A stretch of 49,985 nt of DNA from Bacillus mojavensis RO-H-1 = KCTC 3706. Its GTDB lineage: Bacteria; Bacillota; Bacilli; Bacillales; Bacillaceae. The notes under the pieces were generated by a model. It saw nothing but the letters and a program-made list of their open reading frames with translations, was not told the origin of the DNA and searched no databases. Shown here piece after piece: positions 1-11,000 of this stretch. Numbering within the stretch: the stretch's first letter is position 1; the number at the start of each line of letters is the position of its first letter. The stretch is from contig NZ_JH600292.1 in assembly GCF_000245335.1 (NCBI RefSeq), forward strand, positions 1 through 49,985. Direction: 5' to 3'. Position numbers and translations under genes: made by a program.

Positions 1-549
1 GGACAAAAAATGGACAACGGATCTACTGTAGAAGAGTACATTACAAGTGCAGTAGCTAAAATCGGTGAGAAAATCACTCTTCGCCGCTTTGCTGTTCTTA
101 CAAAAGACGACAGCTCTGCATTCGGTGCTTACCTTCACATGGGCGGACGCATCGGCGTATTAACTGTTCTTAACGGTACAACTGACGAAGAAACTGCAAA
201 AGATATCGCAATGCATGTTGCTGCGGTTAACCCTCGTTACATTTCTCGTGACCAAGTATCAGCAGAAGAAACAGACCATGAGCGTCAAATCTTAACTCAG
301 CAAGCTCTTCAAGAAGGAAAACCTGAAAACATCGTAGCGAAAATGGTTGAAGGCCGTCTGAACAAATTCTTCGAAGAAATTTGTCTTTTAGACCAAGCAT
401 TCGTTAAAAACCCAGATGAAAAAGTGAAACAAGTCGTTGCAGCGAAAAACGCAACTGTTGAAACTTTCGTTCGCTATGAAGTTGGAGAAGGCATCGAAAA
501 ACGTCAAGAAAACTTTGCTGAAGAAGTAATGAACCAAGTGAAAAAATAA
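1..549 (+). CDS. tsf: Elongation factor Ts, C-terminal part (5' end outside window)
   Basis: EF-Ts is the guanine-nucleotide exchange factor that releases GDP from EF-Tu in the cytoplasm. The reading frame is open from base 1, so about 182 codons of a protein of roughly 293 residues are present. The N-terminal UBA-like domain and the TDFV exchange motif lie before the window. Visible are the core dimerisation-type repeats ([12 protein letters not shown], then [14 protein letters not shown]) and the C-terminal segment with [15 protein letters not shown], typical of Gram-positive EF-Ts. A double hairpin follows the stop codon. In this group it lies downstream of rpsB, which is not seen here. 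The identification is secure; only the start is missing. Confidence 0.97.
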   Translation, partial: GQKMDNGSTVEEYITSAVAKIGEKITLRRFAVLTKDDSSAFGAYLHMGGRIGVLTVLNGTTDEETAKDIAMHVAAVNPRYISRDQVSAEETDHERQILTQQALQEGKPENIVAKMVEGRLNKFFEEICLLDQAFVKNPDEKVKQVVAAKNATVETFVRYEVGEGIEKRQENFAEEVMNQVKK

Positions 550-553
550 TGGT

Positions 554-623
554 GAAAAGATTTCGCGATCAAGTCGCGTCTTTTCAGGCAGTATAGGGGA
601 CACACTTTGTGTTCCCTATTTTT
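554..623 (+). terminator. Two hairpins between tsf and pyrH, the second an intrinsic terminator
   Basis: Arms 593-604 and 608-619 form a 12-bp stem (one G-T pair) with a 3-base loop, followed directly by a T run to 623. This is a classic intrinsic terminator for rpsB-tsf. Just before it, 554-585 forms another hairpin (GAAAAGA with TCTTTTC outside, CGCGA with TCGCG inside) that has no T run. Confidence 0.85.
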
Positions 624-632
624 AAAACTATA

Positions 633-660
633 TTTACAAACCTTTTTTCTCTTGCATAAT
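633..660 (+). promoter_or_regulatory. Putative sigma-A promoter of pyrH
   Basis: TTTACA (633-638), a 16-base spacer, then CATAAT (655-660). It lies just after the tsf terminator and 33 bases before the pyrH start, as expected if pyrH-frr is transcribed on its own. The match is moderate and no start site is known from the sequence alone. Confidence 0.5.
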
Positions 661-693
661 AGAAAACGGCAATGTTTACACTTGGAGGTTATT

Positions 694-1416
694 ATGGAAA
701 AACCAAAATACAAACGTATCGTATTAAAGCTTAGCGGTGAAGCATTGGCAGGGGAACAGGGTAACGGAATTAACCCTACTGTCATTCAATCCATTGCAAA
801 GCAAGTGAAAGAAATCGCTGAGCTTGAAGTCGAAGTGGCTGTTGTAGTAGGCGGCGGCAACTTATGGCGCGGAAAAACAGGAAGTGACCTGGGCATGGAC
901 CGTGCAACTGCTGACTATATGGGGATGCTGGCCACAGTGATGAACTCGCTTGCTCTTCAAGACAGCTTAGAAACACTCGGAATCCAGTCCAGAGTGCAAA
1001 CATCCATTGAAATGAGACAAGTTGCTGAACCATACATCAGAAGAAAAGCGATACGCCACTTAGAGAAAAAACGTGTCGTGATTTTTGCTGCGGGCACAGG
1101 GAACCCATACTTCTCAACTGATACGACAGCTGCACTGCGGGCTGCTGAAATTGAAGCAGACGTTATTTTAATGGCTAAAAACAATGTTGACGGTGTGTAT
1201 AATGCTGACCCTAGAAAAGATGAATCAGCTGTTAAATATGAATCGCTTTCTTACCTTGACGTTTTAAAAGACGGTTTGGAAGTTATGGATTCAACAGCAT
1301 CATCTTTATGCATGGATAATGACATTCCGCTAATCGTCTTTTCTATTATGGAAGAAGGAAATATTAAACGCGCTGTGACAGGCGAATCAATCGGAACGAT
1401 CGTGAGGGGGAAATAA
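694..1416 (+). CDS. pyrH: Uridylate kinase (UMP kinase)
   Basis: PyrH phosphorylates UMP to UDP in pyrimidine nucleotide synthesis and is a hexameric amino-acid-kinase-fold enzyme, usually regulated by GTP and UTP. The product has 240 residues, the usual length. The N-terminal VLKLSGEAL and [11 protein letters not shown] glycine-rich phosphate-binding segments, the [17 protein letters not shown] stretch and the late [12 protein letters not shown] segment are all present. An in-frame extension of the open frame reaches back to 607, but it runs through the tsf terminator and promoter. I therefore choose the ATG at 694, which has TTGGAGG just upstream. frr starts two bases after the stop, so the two are co-transcribed. 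Confidence 0.97.
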   Translation: MEKPKYKRIVLKLSGEALAGEQGNGINPTVIQSIAKQVKEIAELEVEVAVVVGGGNLWRGKTGSDLGMDRATADYMGMLATVMNSLALQDSLETLGIQSRVQTSIEMRQVAEPYIRRKAIRHLEKKRVVIFAAGTGNPYFSTDTTAALRAAEIEADVILMAKNNVDGVYNADPRKDESAVKYESLSYLDVLKDGLEVMDSTASSLCMDNDIPLIVFSIMEEGNIKRAVTGESIGTIVRGK

Positions 1417-1417
1417 C

Positions 1418-1975
1418 GTGTCAAAAGAAGTATTAACACAAACGAAAGAAAAAATGGAAAAAGCAATTGCTGCTTATCAGCGTGAACTGGCTACTGTACG
1501 AGCAGGCCGTGCGAACCCATCTTTATTAGATAAAGTAACAGTTGAATATTACGGAGCACAGACACCTTTAAATCAGCTGTCTTCTATTAACGTGCCTGAA
1601 GCTCGTATGCTGGTTATAACACCATACGACAAGTCAGCAATCGGTGATATCGAAAAAGCAATTTTAAAAGCGGATTTAGGCTTAACGCCAACGAGTGACG
1701 GCAATATGATTCGCATTGCGATTCCTGCGTTAACAGAAGAAAGACGTAAAGAATTAGTCAAAGTTGTAAAAAAATATGCTGAAGACGCGAAAGTGGCTGT
1801 GCGAAATGTACGCCGTGATGCAAACGATGATCTCAAAAAACTTGAGAAAAGCGGAGACATCACTGAAGACGAACTGCGTGCTTCCACTGAAGATGTTCAA
1901 AAACTGACAGATGAATATGTGTCAAAAATTGACAGTGTCACAAAAGACAAAGAAAAAGAAATCATGGAAGTTTAA
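1418..1975 (+). CDS. frr: Ribosome recycling factor
   Basis: RRF works with EF-G to split the post-termination ribosome and release mRNA and tRNA. The frame begins with GTG one base after the pyrH stop codon, with AGGGGG inside the end of pyrH as the ribosome binding site. Length is 185 residues, the family norm. It opens with a long helix ([19 protein letters not shown]) that is part of the three-helix bundle. The domain II beta segment ([20 protein letters not shown]) and the closing helix ([29 protein letters not shown]) follow. The tight spacing shows translational coupling to pyrH. A terminator follows within 30 bases. Confidence 0.97.
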   Translation: MSKEVLTQTKEKMEKAIAAYQRELATVRAGRANPSLLDKVTVEYYGAQTPLNQLSSINVPEARMLVITPYDKSAIGDIEKAILKADLGLTPTSDGNMIRIAIPALTEERRKELVKVVKKYAEDAKVAVRNVRRDANDDLKKLEKSGDITEDELRASTEDVQKLTDEYVSKIDSVTKDKEKEIMEV

Positions 1976-2000
1976 TGAAAAACTATGTACAATAGATAAT

Positions 2001-2038
2001 AGTGAAAAGACCCTCTCATGTTTACAGGGGGTTTTTTT
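2001..2038 (+). terminator. Intrinsic terminator after frr
   Basis: ACCCTCT (2010-2016) pairs with AGGGGGT (2026-2032, one wobble). The stem is extended by AAAA against the following T7 run. It separates pyrH-frr from uppS. Confidence 0.7.
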
Positions 2039-2104
2039 GTTAATACTGTTGATTACATCGTTATCAGCAGGGAATGCAACCTTTTTGGGTGACGGAGGAA
2101 TCTC

Positions 2105-2888
2105 ATGCTCAACATACTCAAAAATTGGAAGAACCAGCAAACTGCGGCTTCCAACTTAGAACGCTATACAAAAGAAGACATACTTAAGGGAGAAATCCCC
2201 GAACACATCGCCATTATAATGGATGGAAATGGCCGTTGGGCTAAAAAACGCTCTCTTCCCCGAATTGCAGGCCACCATGAAGGAATGAAGGTGGTTAAAA
2301 GGACGACAAAGCTTGCTAACGAATTGGGTGTCAAAGTACTGACTTTGTACGCATTTTCAACAGAAAACTGGAAGCGGCCGAAAATGGAAGTTGATTTTTT
2401 TGATGAAGCTTCCTGAAGAATTTTTAAATACGTATCTCCCGGAGCTTGTTGAGGAGAATGTGCAGGTCCGGATTATAGGAGATGAATCAGCCTTGCCGCC
2501 GCACACAATGCGTGCGATTGAAAAGGCTGTAAAGGATACGGCGCAAAATGACGGGTTGATTCTTAATTTTGCTCTCAACTATGGGGGACGTACTGAAATT
2601 GTCACTGCCGCAAAAACACTCGCGGAAAAAGTCAAGGAGGGTTCTTTGAATATAGAAGACATTGATGAATCGCTTTTTTCTAAACATTTAATGACTGAAT
2701 CTTTGCAGGATCCTGAACTTTTAATCCGAACGAGCGGCGAGATTAGACTAAGCAACTTTATGCTTTGGCAGGTTGCCTACAGTGAATTTGTCTTTACTGA
2801 CGTCCTGTGGCCTGACTTTAAAGAAAATCATTTCTTGCAGGCGTTAGGAGAATATCAGCAACGGGGCCGGAGGTTTGGCGGAATTTAG
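2105..2888 (+). CDS. uppS: Undecaprenyl diphosphate synthase (frame broken at a T run)
   Basis: UppS condenses farnesyl-PP with eight isopentenyl-PP units to make the C55 lipid carrier for cell-wall polymers. The frame from 2105 carries the family signature (MDGNGRWA, catalytic Asp40) and then [10 protein letters not shown]. It is broken at a run of seven T (2395-2401). The second half, in the next frame, carries LNYGGRTEI and [15 protein letters not shown]. Removing one T gives exactly 260 residues, the length I remember for B. subtilis UppS, with nothing lost. UppS is essential, so the break is almost certainly a homopolymer sequencing error. A GGAGG ribosome site precedes 2105, and cdsA follows immediately. 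Confidence 0.93.
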
Positions 2889-2900
2889 AGGATGGTGGAC

Positions 2901-3750
2901 ATGAAACAAAGAATTTTGACAGGTGTTCTGGCAGCAATTGTATTTTTATTTTTAGTTATTGTCGGGGAATTGCCGTTCACCATATTAGTTTATGCAATGG
3001 GCAGTGTAGCGCTTTTTGAGCTTTTGCGGATGAAAAAACTTAAGCTTGTGTCACTGCCGGGATTGATCAGTCTTTTATTATTGTGGATGTTCTTAATGCC
3101 AAGCCAGTATTCTTTTTTTGAAGCGATTGGTATCTCGAAAATTGAATCGGCTTTGTTCGCAGTACTTATTTTATTGACGTACACAGTATTGGTGAAGAAC
3201 ACTTTTACCTTTGATGAAGTCGGCTTTATTACCCTTGCAACGATTTACATCGGAATGTGTTTTCATTATTTTATTGAAATCAGAAACCTTGATCAGCACG
3301 GGCTGACATACATCTTTTATGCCTGTGTCGTGATTTGGTCGACTGATTCCGGTGCATATTTTGTCGGGAAGTCGCTTGGTAAACGAAAACTGTGGCCTGA
3401 AATCAGCCCTAATAAAACAGTTGAGGGATTTGTAGGCGGAATTGTCATTGCACTTGTACTCTCGACAATTTTTCTAGCTTGTCGCAAACCTGCCGATCCC
3501 ATATTTCTATCTGCTTTTGATCACGCTGTTTTTGTCTGTTTTCGGACAGATTGGGGATTTAGTAGAATCCGCTCTGAAAAGACATTACGAGGTAAAGGAT
3601 TCTGGGAAGATTCTTCCCGGGCATGGCGGGGTGCTAGACCGTTTTGACAGTTTTTTGTTTGTCATGCCTTTCTTGTACTTTCTGCTTGCCCTTTTTTCAA
3701 TAAAAAAGTCTAATATGAATATGAGACTGATTATGCAGCAAAAAGAATAG
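2901..3750 (+). CDS. cdsA: Phosphatidate cytidylyltransferase (CDP-diglyceride synthase), frame broken
   Basis: CdsA makes CDP-diacylglycerol from phosphatidate and CTP, the branch point of membrane phospholipid synthesis, and is a polytopic membrane protein. Several hydrophobic segments run from residue 6 onward. The family signature [18 protein letters not shown], then [12 protein letters not shown], is intact. The frame breaks near 3475, where one extra T turns an expected Gln-Leu-Val-Ala into another frame. The rest ([20 protein letters not shown], then [17 protein letters not shown]) continues in the next frame. A second extra T in the run 3692-3697 is likely: dropping it ends the protein at 3703 with Leu-Phe-Gln instead of a 16-residue tail. 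The start at 2901 has AGAGG 9 bases upstream; an in-frame ATG at 2892 is possible. Confidence 0.9.
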
Positions 3751-3763
3751 GAGTAGTGGCACT

Positions 3764-4915
3764 TTGAAAAATATTTGTCTTTTAGGAGCAACAGGATCAA
3801 TCGGCGAACAGACTCTTGATGTATTGCGTACGCACCAAGACCAATTTCAGCTGATATCTATGTCGTTCGGCAAAAATATTGATAAGGCCGTGCCGATGAT
3901 AGAGGCCTTTCAGCCGAAGTTTGTATCTGTCGGTGATCTGGATACATATCACAAATTAAAACAAGTTTCTTTTGCATTTGATTGCCAAATCGGGCTTGGA
4001 GAAGAAGGCCTGATTGAAGCGGCAGTTATGGAGGAAGTCGATATTGTTGTCAATGCCTTGCTTGGAAGTGTCGGTCTCATCCCTACCTTAAAGGCGATCG
4101 AACAGAAAAAAACAATTGCGCTTGCAAATAAGGAAACTCTTGTCACTGCCGGGCATATAGTTAAAGAACATGCTAAGAAATACAATGTTCCGCTGCTGCC
4201 CGTTGACAGTGAGCATTCAGCCATTTTTCAAGCGCTACAAGGCGAACAGGCTAAAAACATTGATCGCCTCATCATTACGGCATCCGGCGGAAGTTTTCGG
4301 GACAAGACGCGGGAGCAGCTTGAATCAGTTACAATTGAAGATGCATTACAGCACCCGAATTGGTCAATGGGTGCAAAAATCACGATTGATTCGGCTACAA
4401 TGATGAATAAGGGATTAGAGGTGATTGAGGCGCATTGGCTTTTCGATATTCCGTATGAACAAATCGATGTGGTCTTACATAAGGAGAGCATCATCCATTC
4501 CATGGTAGAGTTTCATGACAAAAGTGTGATTGCACAGCTTGGCACTCCGGATATGAGGGTTCCGATTCAATATGCGCTCACCTATCCCGACCGATTGCCA
4601 TTGCCAGACGCCAAAAGACTCGAGCTGTGGGAAATCGGCAGTCTTCATTTTGAGAAAGCTGACTTTGCCAGGTTCCGCTGCTTACAATTTGCCTTTGAAT
4701 CAGGTAAAATAGGAGGAACAATGCCGACTGTGCTAAACGCGGCAAATGAAGTGGCTGTCGCCGCCTTTTTAGCCGGCAAGATATCGTTTTTGGCGATTGA
4801 AGACTGTATCGAAAAGGCATTAAACCGCCATCAGCTTATTCAAAAGCCTAGCTTGGCAGACATTCAGGAAGTGGACAAAGATACCCGGGGATACGTCAAT
4901 TCAATACTCACATAA
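3764..4915 (+). CDS. dxr: 1-deoxy-D-xylulose 5-phosphate reductoisomerase
   Basis: Dxr converts DXP to methylerythritol 4-phosphate using NADPH, the first committed step of the MEP isoprenoid pathway, and so feeds the lipid carrier made by UppS. The product has 383 residues, the usual length. The NADPH-binding loop GATGSIGEQ sits at residues 8-16. The metal and substrate segment [10 protein letters not shown] and the flexible loop after [10 protein letters not shown] are intact, as are the [15 protein letters not shown] and [12 protein letters not shown] motifs. The start is TTG at 3764, with AGGAG about 10 bases upstream, matching the usual N-terminus. rasP begins just after the stop. Confidence 0.97.
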   Translation: MKNICLLGATGSIGEQTLDVLRTHQDQFQLISMSFGKNIDKAVPMIEAFQPKFVSVGDLDTYHKLKQVSFAFDCQIGLGEEGLIEAAVMEEVDIVVNALLGSVGLIPTLKAIEQKKTIALANKETLVTAGHIVKEHAKKYNVPLLPVDSEHSAIFQALQGEQAKNIDRLIITASGGSFRDKTREQLESVTIEDALQHPNWSMGAKITIDSATMMNKGLEVIEAHWLFDIPYEQIDVVLHKESIIHSMVEFHDKSVIAQLGTPDMRVPIQYALTYPDRLPLPDAKRLELWEIGSLHFEKADFARFRCLQFAFESGKIGGTMPTVLNAANEVAVAAFLAGKISFLAIEDCIEKALNRHQLIQKPSLADIQEVDKDTRGYVNSILT

Positions 4916-4921
4916 GGTGGT

Positions 4922-6190
4922 ATGTTCGTGAATACAGTTATAGCGTTTATCATTATTTTCGGAACGCTCGTTTTCTTCCATGAACTGGGCCATTTGCTGT
5001 TAGCCCAAAGAGCGGGAATTCTGTGCCGTGAATTTGCGATCGGCTTTGGTCCAAAAATCTTTTCGTTCAAAAAAAATGAAACGGTGTATACGATCAGACT
5101 TCTTCCGGTCGGCGGATTTGTCCGCATGGCCGGAGAAGATCCGGAAATGATTGAGGTGAAACCCGGCTACACGATCGGGCTTCTTTTTAACAAAGAGGAT
5201 CAGGTTGAAAAAGTCATCATCAATCAAAAGGAAAAATATCCGGATGCTTTAATCATCGAGGTGGAAACGGCGGACCTAGAGCATGACATGAAGATCACCG
5301 GCTATGAACAGGGGAAAGAGGATGAGCTTTCCAGCTTTACTGTGAGTGAAACCTCTTTTTTCATTGTGGACGGAGAAGAAGTGCAGATCGCGCCGTATAA
5401 CCGCCAATTTGGTTCCAAACCTGTGTGGCAGCGAATTAAGGCGATTGCCGCCGGTCCGATTATGAATTTCATATTGGCTTATGTCATTTTAGTGATGCTT
5501 GGGCTGATTCAGGGTGTTCCGTCAAATGAGCCTATGCTTGGACAGCTGACAGACAACGGACGGGCGGCCGAAGCAGGGCTAAAAGAAGGAGATTACATTC
5601 AAAGCATTAACGGAGAGAAGATGAGGTCCTGGACCGACATTGTCTCTGCGGTAAAAGAAAACCCGGATAAAGAAATTGACGTTGAGGTAAAAAGAGATAA
5701 CAAAACGCTCCACATTTCAGTTACTCCGGAAGCCGTTAAAGACGAGAATAAAAAAACAATCGGCCGCTTTGGTTCATACGCGCCGACTGAGAAAGGCGTT
5801 CTCTCAGCCGTTGCTTATGGTGCAACATCAACTGTTGATGTTACAAAAGCAATATTAACGAATCTCAGTAAATTAGTGACAGGACAATTTAAAATTGATA
5901 TGCTCTCAGGTCCTGTCGGTATATACGATATGACAGACCAAGTGGCAAAGACGGGAATCATTAATTTATTCCAGTTTGCTGCGTTTTTAAGTATTAACCT
6001 TGGTATCGTCAACCTGCTTCCGATTCCGGCTCTTGACGGCGGAAGACTGTTGTTTCTATTTATAGAAGCGATTCGGGGCAAACCGATCAACAGAGAAAAA
6101 GAAGCCTTTGTGGTGTTTATCGGAGTCGCTTTCCTAATGCTTCTTATGCTGGTCGTTACATGGAACGATATCCAGCGGCTGTTTTTGTAA
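4922..6190 (+). CDS. rasP: Site-2 intramembrane zinc metalloprotease RasP
   Basis: RasP cuts within the membrane. Known B. subtilis substrates are the anti-sigma factors RsiW and RsiV, the division protein FtsL and signal-peptide remnants. The zinc motif HELGH is at residues 20-24 in the first membrane segment. A PDZ domain lies near residues 190-270 (GRAAEAGLKEGDYIQSINGE). The third zinc ligand is in PIPALDGG near residue 372, followed by a final hydrophobic helix. The length of 422 residues is normal. The ATG at 4922 is the usual annotated start; the GTG at 4928 has a better-spaced AAGGTGG and cannot be excluded. It lies six bases after dxr. Confidence 0.96.
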   Translation: MFVNTVIAFIIIFGTLVFFHELGHLLLAQRAGILCREFAIGFGPKIFSFKKNETVYTIRLLPVGGFVRMAGEDPEMIEVKPGYTIGLLFNKEDQVEKVIINQKEKYPDALIIEVETADLEHDMKITGYEQGKEDELSSFTVSETSFFIVDGEEVQIAPYNRQFGSKPVWQRIKAIAAGPIMNFILAYVILVMLGLIQGVPSNEPMLGQLTDNGRAAEAGLKEGDYIQSINGEKMRSWTDIVSAVKENPDKEIDVEVKRDNKTLHISVTPEAVKDENKKTIGRFGSYAPTEKGVLSAVAYGATSTVDVTKAILTNLSKLVTGQFKIDMLSGPVGIYDMTDQVAKTGIINLFQFAAFLSINLGIVNLLPIPALDGGRLLFLFIEAIRGKPINREKEAFVVFIGVAFLMLLMLVVTWNDIQRLFL

Positions 6191-6222
6191 ATGAAAAGTA
6201 AATCAATCAGAGGTGCGAAGAA

Positions 6223-7918
6223 ATGAGACAAAGCTTGACGCTTATTCCTACGCTCCGTGAAGTACCAGCTGATGCCGAAGCGAAAAGTCATCAGCTTCTT
6301 CTAAGAGCAGGATTTATCAGACAGAATACGAGCGGGGTATACAGCTATATGCCTCTTGCGTATAAGGTTATTCAAAACATTCAGCAGATTGTCCGTGAGG
6401 AAATGGAAAAAATCGACGCTGTAGAAATGCTTATGCCCGCGCTGCAGCAGGCTGAGACATGGCAGGAATCAGGCAGATGGTATACGTACGGTCCTGAACT
6501 GATGAGACTTAAAGATCGTCACGGCCGTGAATTTGCTTTAGGGGCAACGCATGAAGAAGTGATCACTTCACTCGTTCGCGATGAGGTTAAATCCTATAAG
6601 CGTCTCCCTCTGACTCTGTACCAAATCCAGTCTAAGTTCAGGGATGAAAAACGCCCGCGCTTCGGTTTATTAAGAGGCCGCGAATTCATTATGAAGGATG
6701 CTTATTCTTTCCATGCTTCCGAAGAGAGCTTGGATGAAACATATCAAAAAATGTACAACGCGTATTCTAATGTTTTCGCCCGCTGCGGCATTAATGTAAG
6801 ACCTGTTATCGCTGACTCAGGCGCCATGGGTGGAAAAGATACACATGAGTTTATGGCGCTTTCTGAAATCGGAGAGGATACCATTGCGTACTCTGATGAA
6901 TCCCAATATGCGGCCAATATCGAAATGGCTGAAGTTCTTTATCAGGAAGTCCCTTCAAATGAAGAGCCTATCGCTTTAGAAAAAGTGCACACTCCTAATG
7001 TGAAAACGATCGATGAGCTGACTGCATTTTTACAGGTTTCGGCTGAAGCCTGCATTAAATCGGTATTGTTTAAAGCGGATGACCGTTTTGTTCTGGTGCT
7101 TGTTAGAGGGGATCACGAAGTAAATGATATTAAAGTGAAGAATCTCCTGCATGCAGAGGTTGTGGAACTTGCTTCTCATGAAGAGGTCGTTCAGCAGCTT
7201 GGAACAGAGCCAGGCTTTGTCGGACCTATCGGTGTGAATCAAGAGATTGACGTCTATGCAGATGTCGCTGTTAAAGCAATGGTTAATGCTGTTGCCGGTG
7301 CGAATGAAGAAGAGTATCATTATAAAAATGTCAACGTAAACCGGGATGCGCAAATTAAAGAATTTGCAGATCTTCGTTTTATTAAGGAAGGCGATCCGTC
7401 ACCAGACGGTAAAGGCACGATCCGATTTGCAGAAGGAATCGAAGTCGGACAAGTCTTTAAGCTTGGAACTCGTTATTCTGAAGCGATGAATGCGACATAT
7501 TTAGATGAAAACGGACGAGCGCAGCCAATGCTGATGGGCTGTTACGGAATCGGTGTTTCCAGAACCCTTTCTGCCATTGCTGAACAGCATCACGACGAAA
7601 AAGGTTTAATATGGCCAAAAAGCGTGGCGCCGTATGATCTTCATATACTTGCATTGAATATCAAAAACGAATGCGCAAAGAGAATTGGCAGAAAAGCTGT
7701 ACGCTGATTTAAAAGCGAAAGGCTATGAAGTGCTGTATGACGATCGGGCGGAACGCGCCGGTGTAAAATTTGCTGACTCGGATCTAATCGGTCTTCCAAT
7801 CCGTATTACTGTCGGCAAACGGGCTGATGAAGGTATTGTAGAGGTTAAAATCCGCAAAACGGGTGAGTCAACAGAAGTTTCTGTTGATGAGTTATCTGCT
7901 TTTATCAGCAAGCAGTAA
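6223..7918 (+). CDS. proS: Prolyl-tRNA synthetase (frame broken near the 3' end)
   Basis: ProS attaches proline to tRNA-Pro. This is the bacterial type with an inserted editing domain between class II motifs 2 and 3. Motif 1 lies in the first 90 residues, motif 2 around [17 protein letters not shown], the editing insert around residues 230-400, and motif 3 around [15 protein letters not shown]. The frame breaks at an extra T near 7672, so the first frame ends at 7707. The anticodon-binding C-terminus ([20 protein letters not shown]) continues in another frame from about 7673. Removing one base gives 564 residues, the normal length. The gene is essential, so an artefact is likely. A hairpin follows at 7964. 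Confidence 0.94.
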
Positions 7919-7944
7919 ACACCATAACGATTTATCAAAAAACA

Positions 7945-7992
7945 TGTTAAAATAGAAATAATAGAAGGTACCTCATTGCCTGAGGTACCTTC
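7945..7992 (+). promoter_or_regulatory. Extended -10 element followed by a perfect hairpin, ahead of polC
   Basis: TGTTAAAAT (7945-7953) resembles an extended -10 without a clear -35. Immediately after it, arms 7964-7975 and 7981-7992 are perfect 12-bp inverted repeats (GAAGGTACCTCA) with a 5-base loop and no direct T run. The hairpin may end proS transcripts or sit at the 5' end of polC mRNA; the sequence does not decide. Confidence 0.45.
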
Positions 7993-8027
7993 ACTTATGA
8001 TGTTTTTAAGGGGGGAATACTGTCTTA

Positions 8028-11000
8028 ATGGAACAGTTATCAGTAAACAGAAGGCAGTTTCAAATTCTTCTGCAGCAGATTAATATGACAGATGATACCT
8101 TCATGACATACTTTGAAGATGGCGAGATTGAAAAGCTGACGATACACAAAGCGTCTAAATCCTGGCATTTTCATTTTAAATTTAAATCTTTGCTGCCTTA
8201 TCAAATATATGACATGTTAACCATGAGGCTGACTCAATCGTTTGCCCATATTGCAAAAGTGACGTCCTCAATCGCAGTGCATGATGCCGAGGTTGACGAA
8301 GGTCTCGTGCAGGATTATTGGACACGCTGCATTGAAGAGCTGCAAGGCATTTCACCGCCGATTATCAGTCTCTTAAGCCAGCAAAAACCGAAGCTGAAGG
8401 GCAACAAACTGATTGTCAAAACAAAAACGGATACAGAAGCATCTGCTCTTAAGAACAAATACAGTGCGATGATTCAAGCTGGATACCGTCAATTTGGGTT
8501 TCCGGATTTTCAGCTTGATGCTGAAATATTTGTATCTGATCAAGAAGTACAAAAGTTTCGGGAGCAAAAGCTAGCTGAAGACCAAGAGCGGGCGATGCAG
8601 GCGTTAATTGAAATGGAAAAGAAAGATAAAGAAAGTGATGAAGATCAAGTTCCTTCAGGACCCCTTGTCATCGGCTATCAAATTAAAGATAACGAGGAAA
8701 TCAGAACACTTGACAGCATAATGGACGAGGAACGGAGAATTGCGGTTCAGGGTTATGTGTTTGATGTGGAAACCAGAGAACTGAAAAGCGGGCGCACGCT
8801 GTGCATCTTTAAAATTACTGACTACACAAATAGTATCTTAATTAAAATGTTTGCAAGAGAAAAAGAAGATGCGGCCCTCATGAAGTCTCTGAAAAAAGGT
8901 ATGTGGGTAAAAGCGCGCGGAAGCATTCAAAACGACACATTTGTCCGAGATTTGGTCATGATTGCAAACGATGTAAATGAAATAAAAGCAAAAACCCGTG
9001 AGGATACGGCGCCTGAAGGAGAAAAAAGGGTAGAGTTGCATCTGCATTCCCCAATGAGCCAAATGGATGCTGTAACAGGCATCGGAAAGCTTGTCGAACA
9101 GGCGAAAAAATGGGGGCATGAGGCGATCGCTTTGACTGACCATGCTGTCGTTCAATCCTTCCCAGATGCGTATTCTGCTGCCCAAAAACATGGAATTAAA
9201 ATGATTTATGGAATGGAAGCAAATATCGTGGATGACGGGGTGCCGATTGCCTATAATCCCGCACACCGTTTGCTTGATGAAGAAACCTATGTTGTTTTTG
9301 ACGTCGAGACAACCGGACTATCCGCTGTGTACGATACGATTATTGAACTGGCGGCTGTAAAAGTGAAAGGCGGGGAGATCATTGATAAATTTGAGTCATT
9401 TGCCAACCCGCATCGTCCGCTTTCAGCGACTATCATTGAACTGACAGGCATCACTGATGATATGCTGGTCGACGCGCCGGATGTAATAGACGTGATAAGA
9501 GATTTCAGAGAATGGATTGGCGATGACATTCTCGTTGCCCATAATGCAAGCTTCGATATGGGATTTTTAAACGTTGCTTTCAAAAAGCTCCTCCAAGTCG
9601 AGAAAGCAAAAAACCCTGTCATTGATACGCTGGAGCTCGGCCGTTTCCTTTATCCGGAATTTAAGAATCACCGTCTGAACACACTATGTAAAAAGTTTAA
9701 CATTGAACTTACACAGCACCACCGTGCGATCTATGATACCGAGGCGACCGCTTATTTGCTTATGAAAATGCTGGAGGATGCTGCTGAAAAGGGTATTCAG
9801 TATCATGACCAGCTGAATGAAAATATGGGTCAGTCCAACGCTTATCAAAGGTCAAGACCCTATCATGCAACGGTGCTGGCGGTGAACAGCACAGGCTTGA
9901 AAAATTTATTTAAGCTCGTTTCACTTTCTCATATTCATTATTTTTACAGAGTGCCGCGTATTCCGAGATCTCAGCTTGAGAAATACAGGGAAGGCCTTCT
10001 GATCGGTTCCGCCTGCGACAGAGGAGAGGTTTTTGAAGGCATGATGCAAAAGTCGCCGGAAGAGGTGGAAGATGTTGCGTCATTCTACGATTATCTCGAG
10101 GTTCAACCGCCTGAGGTATACCGCCACTTGCTTGAGCTAGAACTGGTTCGCGATGAAAAATCGCTGAAAGAAATCATAACGAATATCACCAAACTCGGTG
10201 AAAAGCTTAATAAACCTGTTGTTGCAACAGGAAATGTTCATTATTTGAATGATGAGGACAAAATTTACAGAAAGATTTTAGTATCCTCACAGGGCGGCGC
10301 GAATCCGCTGAACAGACATGAACTTCCGAAAGTGCATTTCAGAACGACAGATGAAATGCTTGAAGCTTTTTCCTTCTTAGGGGAAGAAAAAGCGAAGGAA
10401 ATCGTTGTAACCAACACACAAAAGGTTGCATCTTTAATCGAAGACATCAAGCCGATTAAAGATGACCTATATACGCCGAAAATCGAAGGTGCTGATGAAG
10501 AGATCAGGGAAATGAGCTATCAGCGTGCACGAAGCATTTACGGAGAGCAGCTCCCTGAAATTGTTGAAGCGCGTATTGAAAAAGAATTAAAAAGTATCAT
10601 CGGCCACGGCTTTGCTGTTATTTATTTGATCTCTCATAAACTCGTAAAGAGATCTCTAGATGACGGGTATCTGGTAGGGTCACGGGGATCTGTAGGTTCT
10701 TCTTTAGTTGCGACACTTACTGAGATCACAGAGGTGAACCCGCTGCCGCCGCACTATATATGTTCTGAATGCCAGCATTCTGAGTTCTTTAATGACGGAT
10801 CTGTCGGCTCAGGTTTTGATCTGCCTGACAAAATGTGTCCTCATTGCAAAACGCCTTTGAAAAAAGACGGGCACGATATTCCGTTTGAAACGTTCCTGGG
10901 ATTTAAAGGAGATAAAGTACCTGATATCGATTTGAACTTCTCTGGGGAATATCAGCCGCAGGCCCACAATTATACAAAAGTATTGTTCGGAGAAGACAAC

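Noticed and set aside
607..693. N-terminal extension of pyrH back to 607
   Set aside because: It runs through the tsf terminator and pyrH promoter, and the usual start at 694 has a good ribosome site.
2391..2420. Programmed frameshifting at the T7 run in uppS, and the A runs in ribC and cinA, as gene control
   Set aside because: Breaks occur in ten unrelated genes, some not at slippery runs, and each is fixed by one base; no stimulatory structure is evident. Sequence error is simpler.
8838..9266. 142-codon minus-strand open frame inside polC, and similar antisense frames elsewhere (for example 42980-43348 and 48551-48964)
   Set aside because: They lie opposite clear plus-strand genes, show no recognisable family or ribosome site, and are expected shadows of codon usage.
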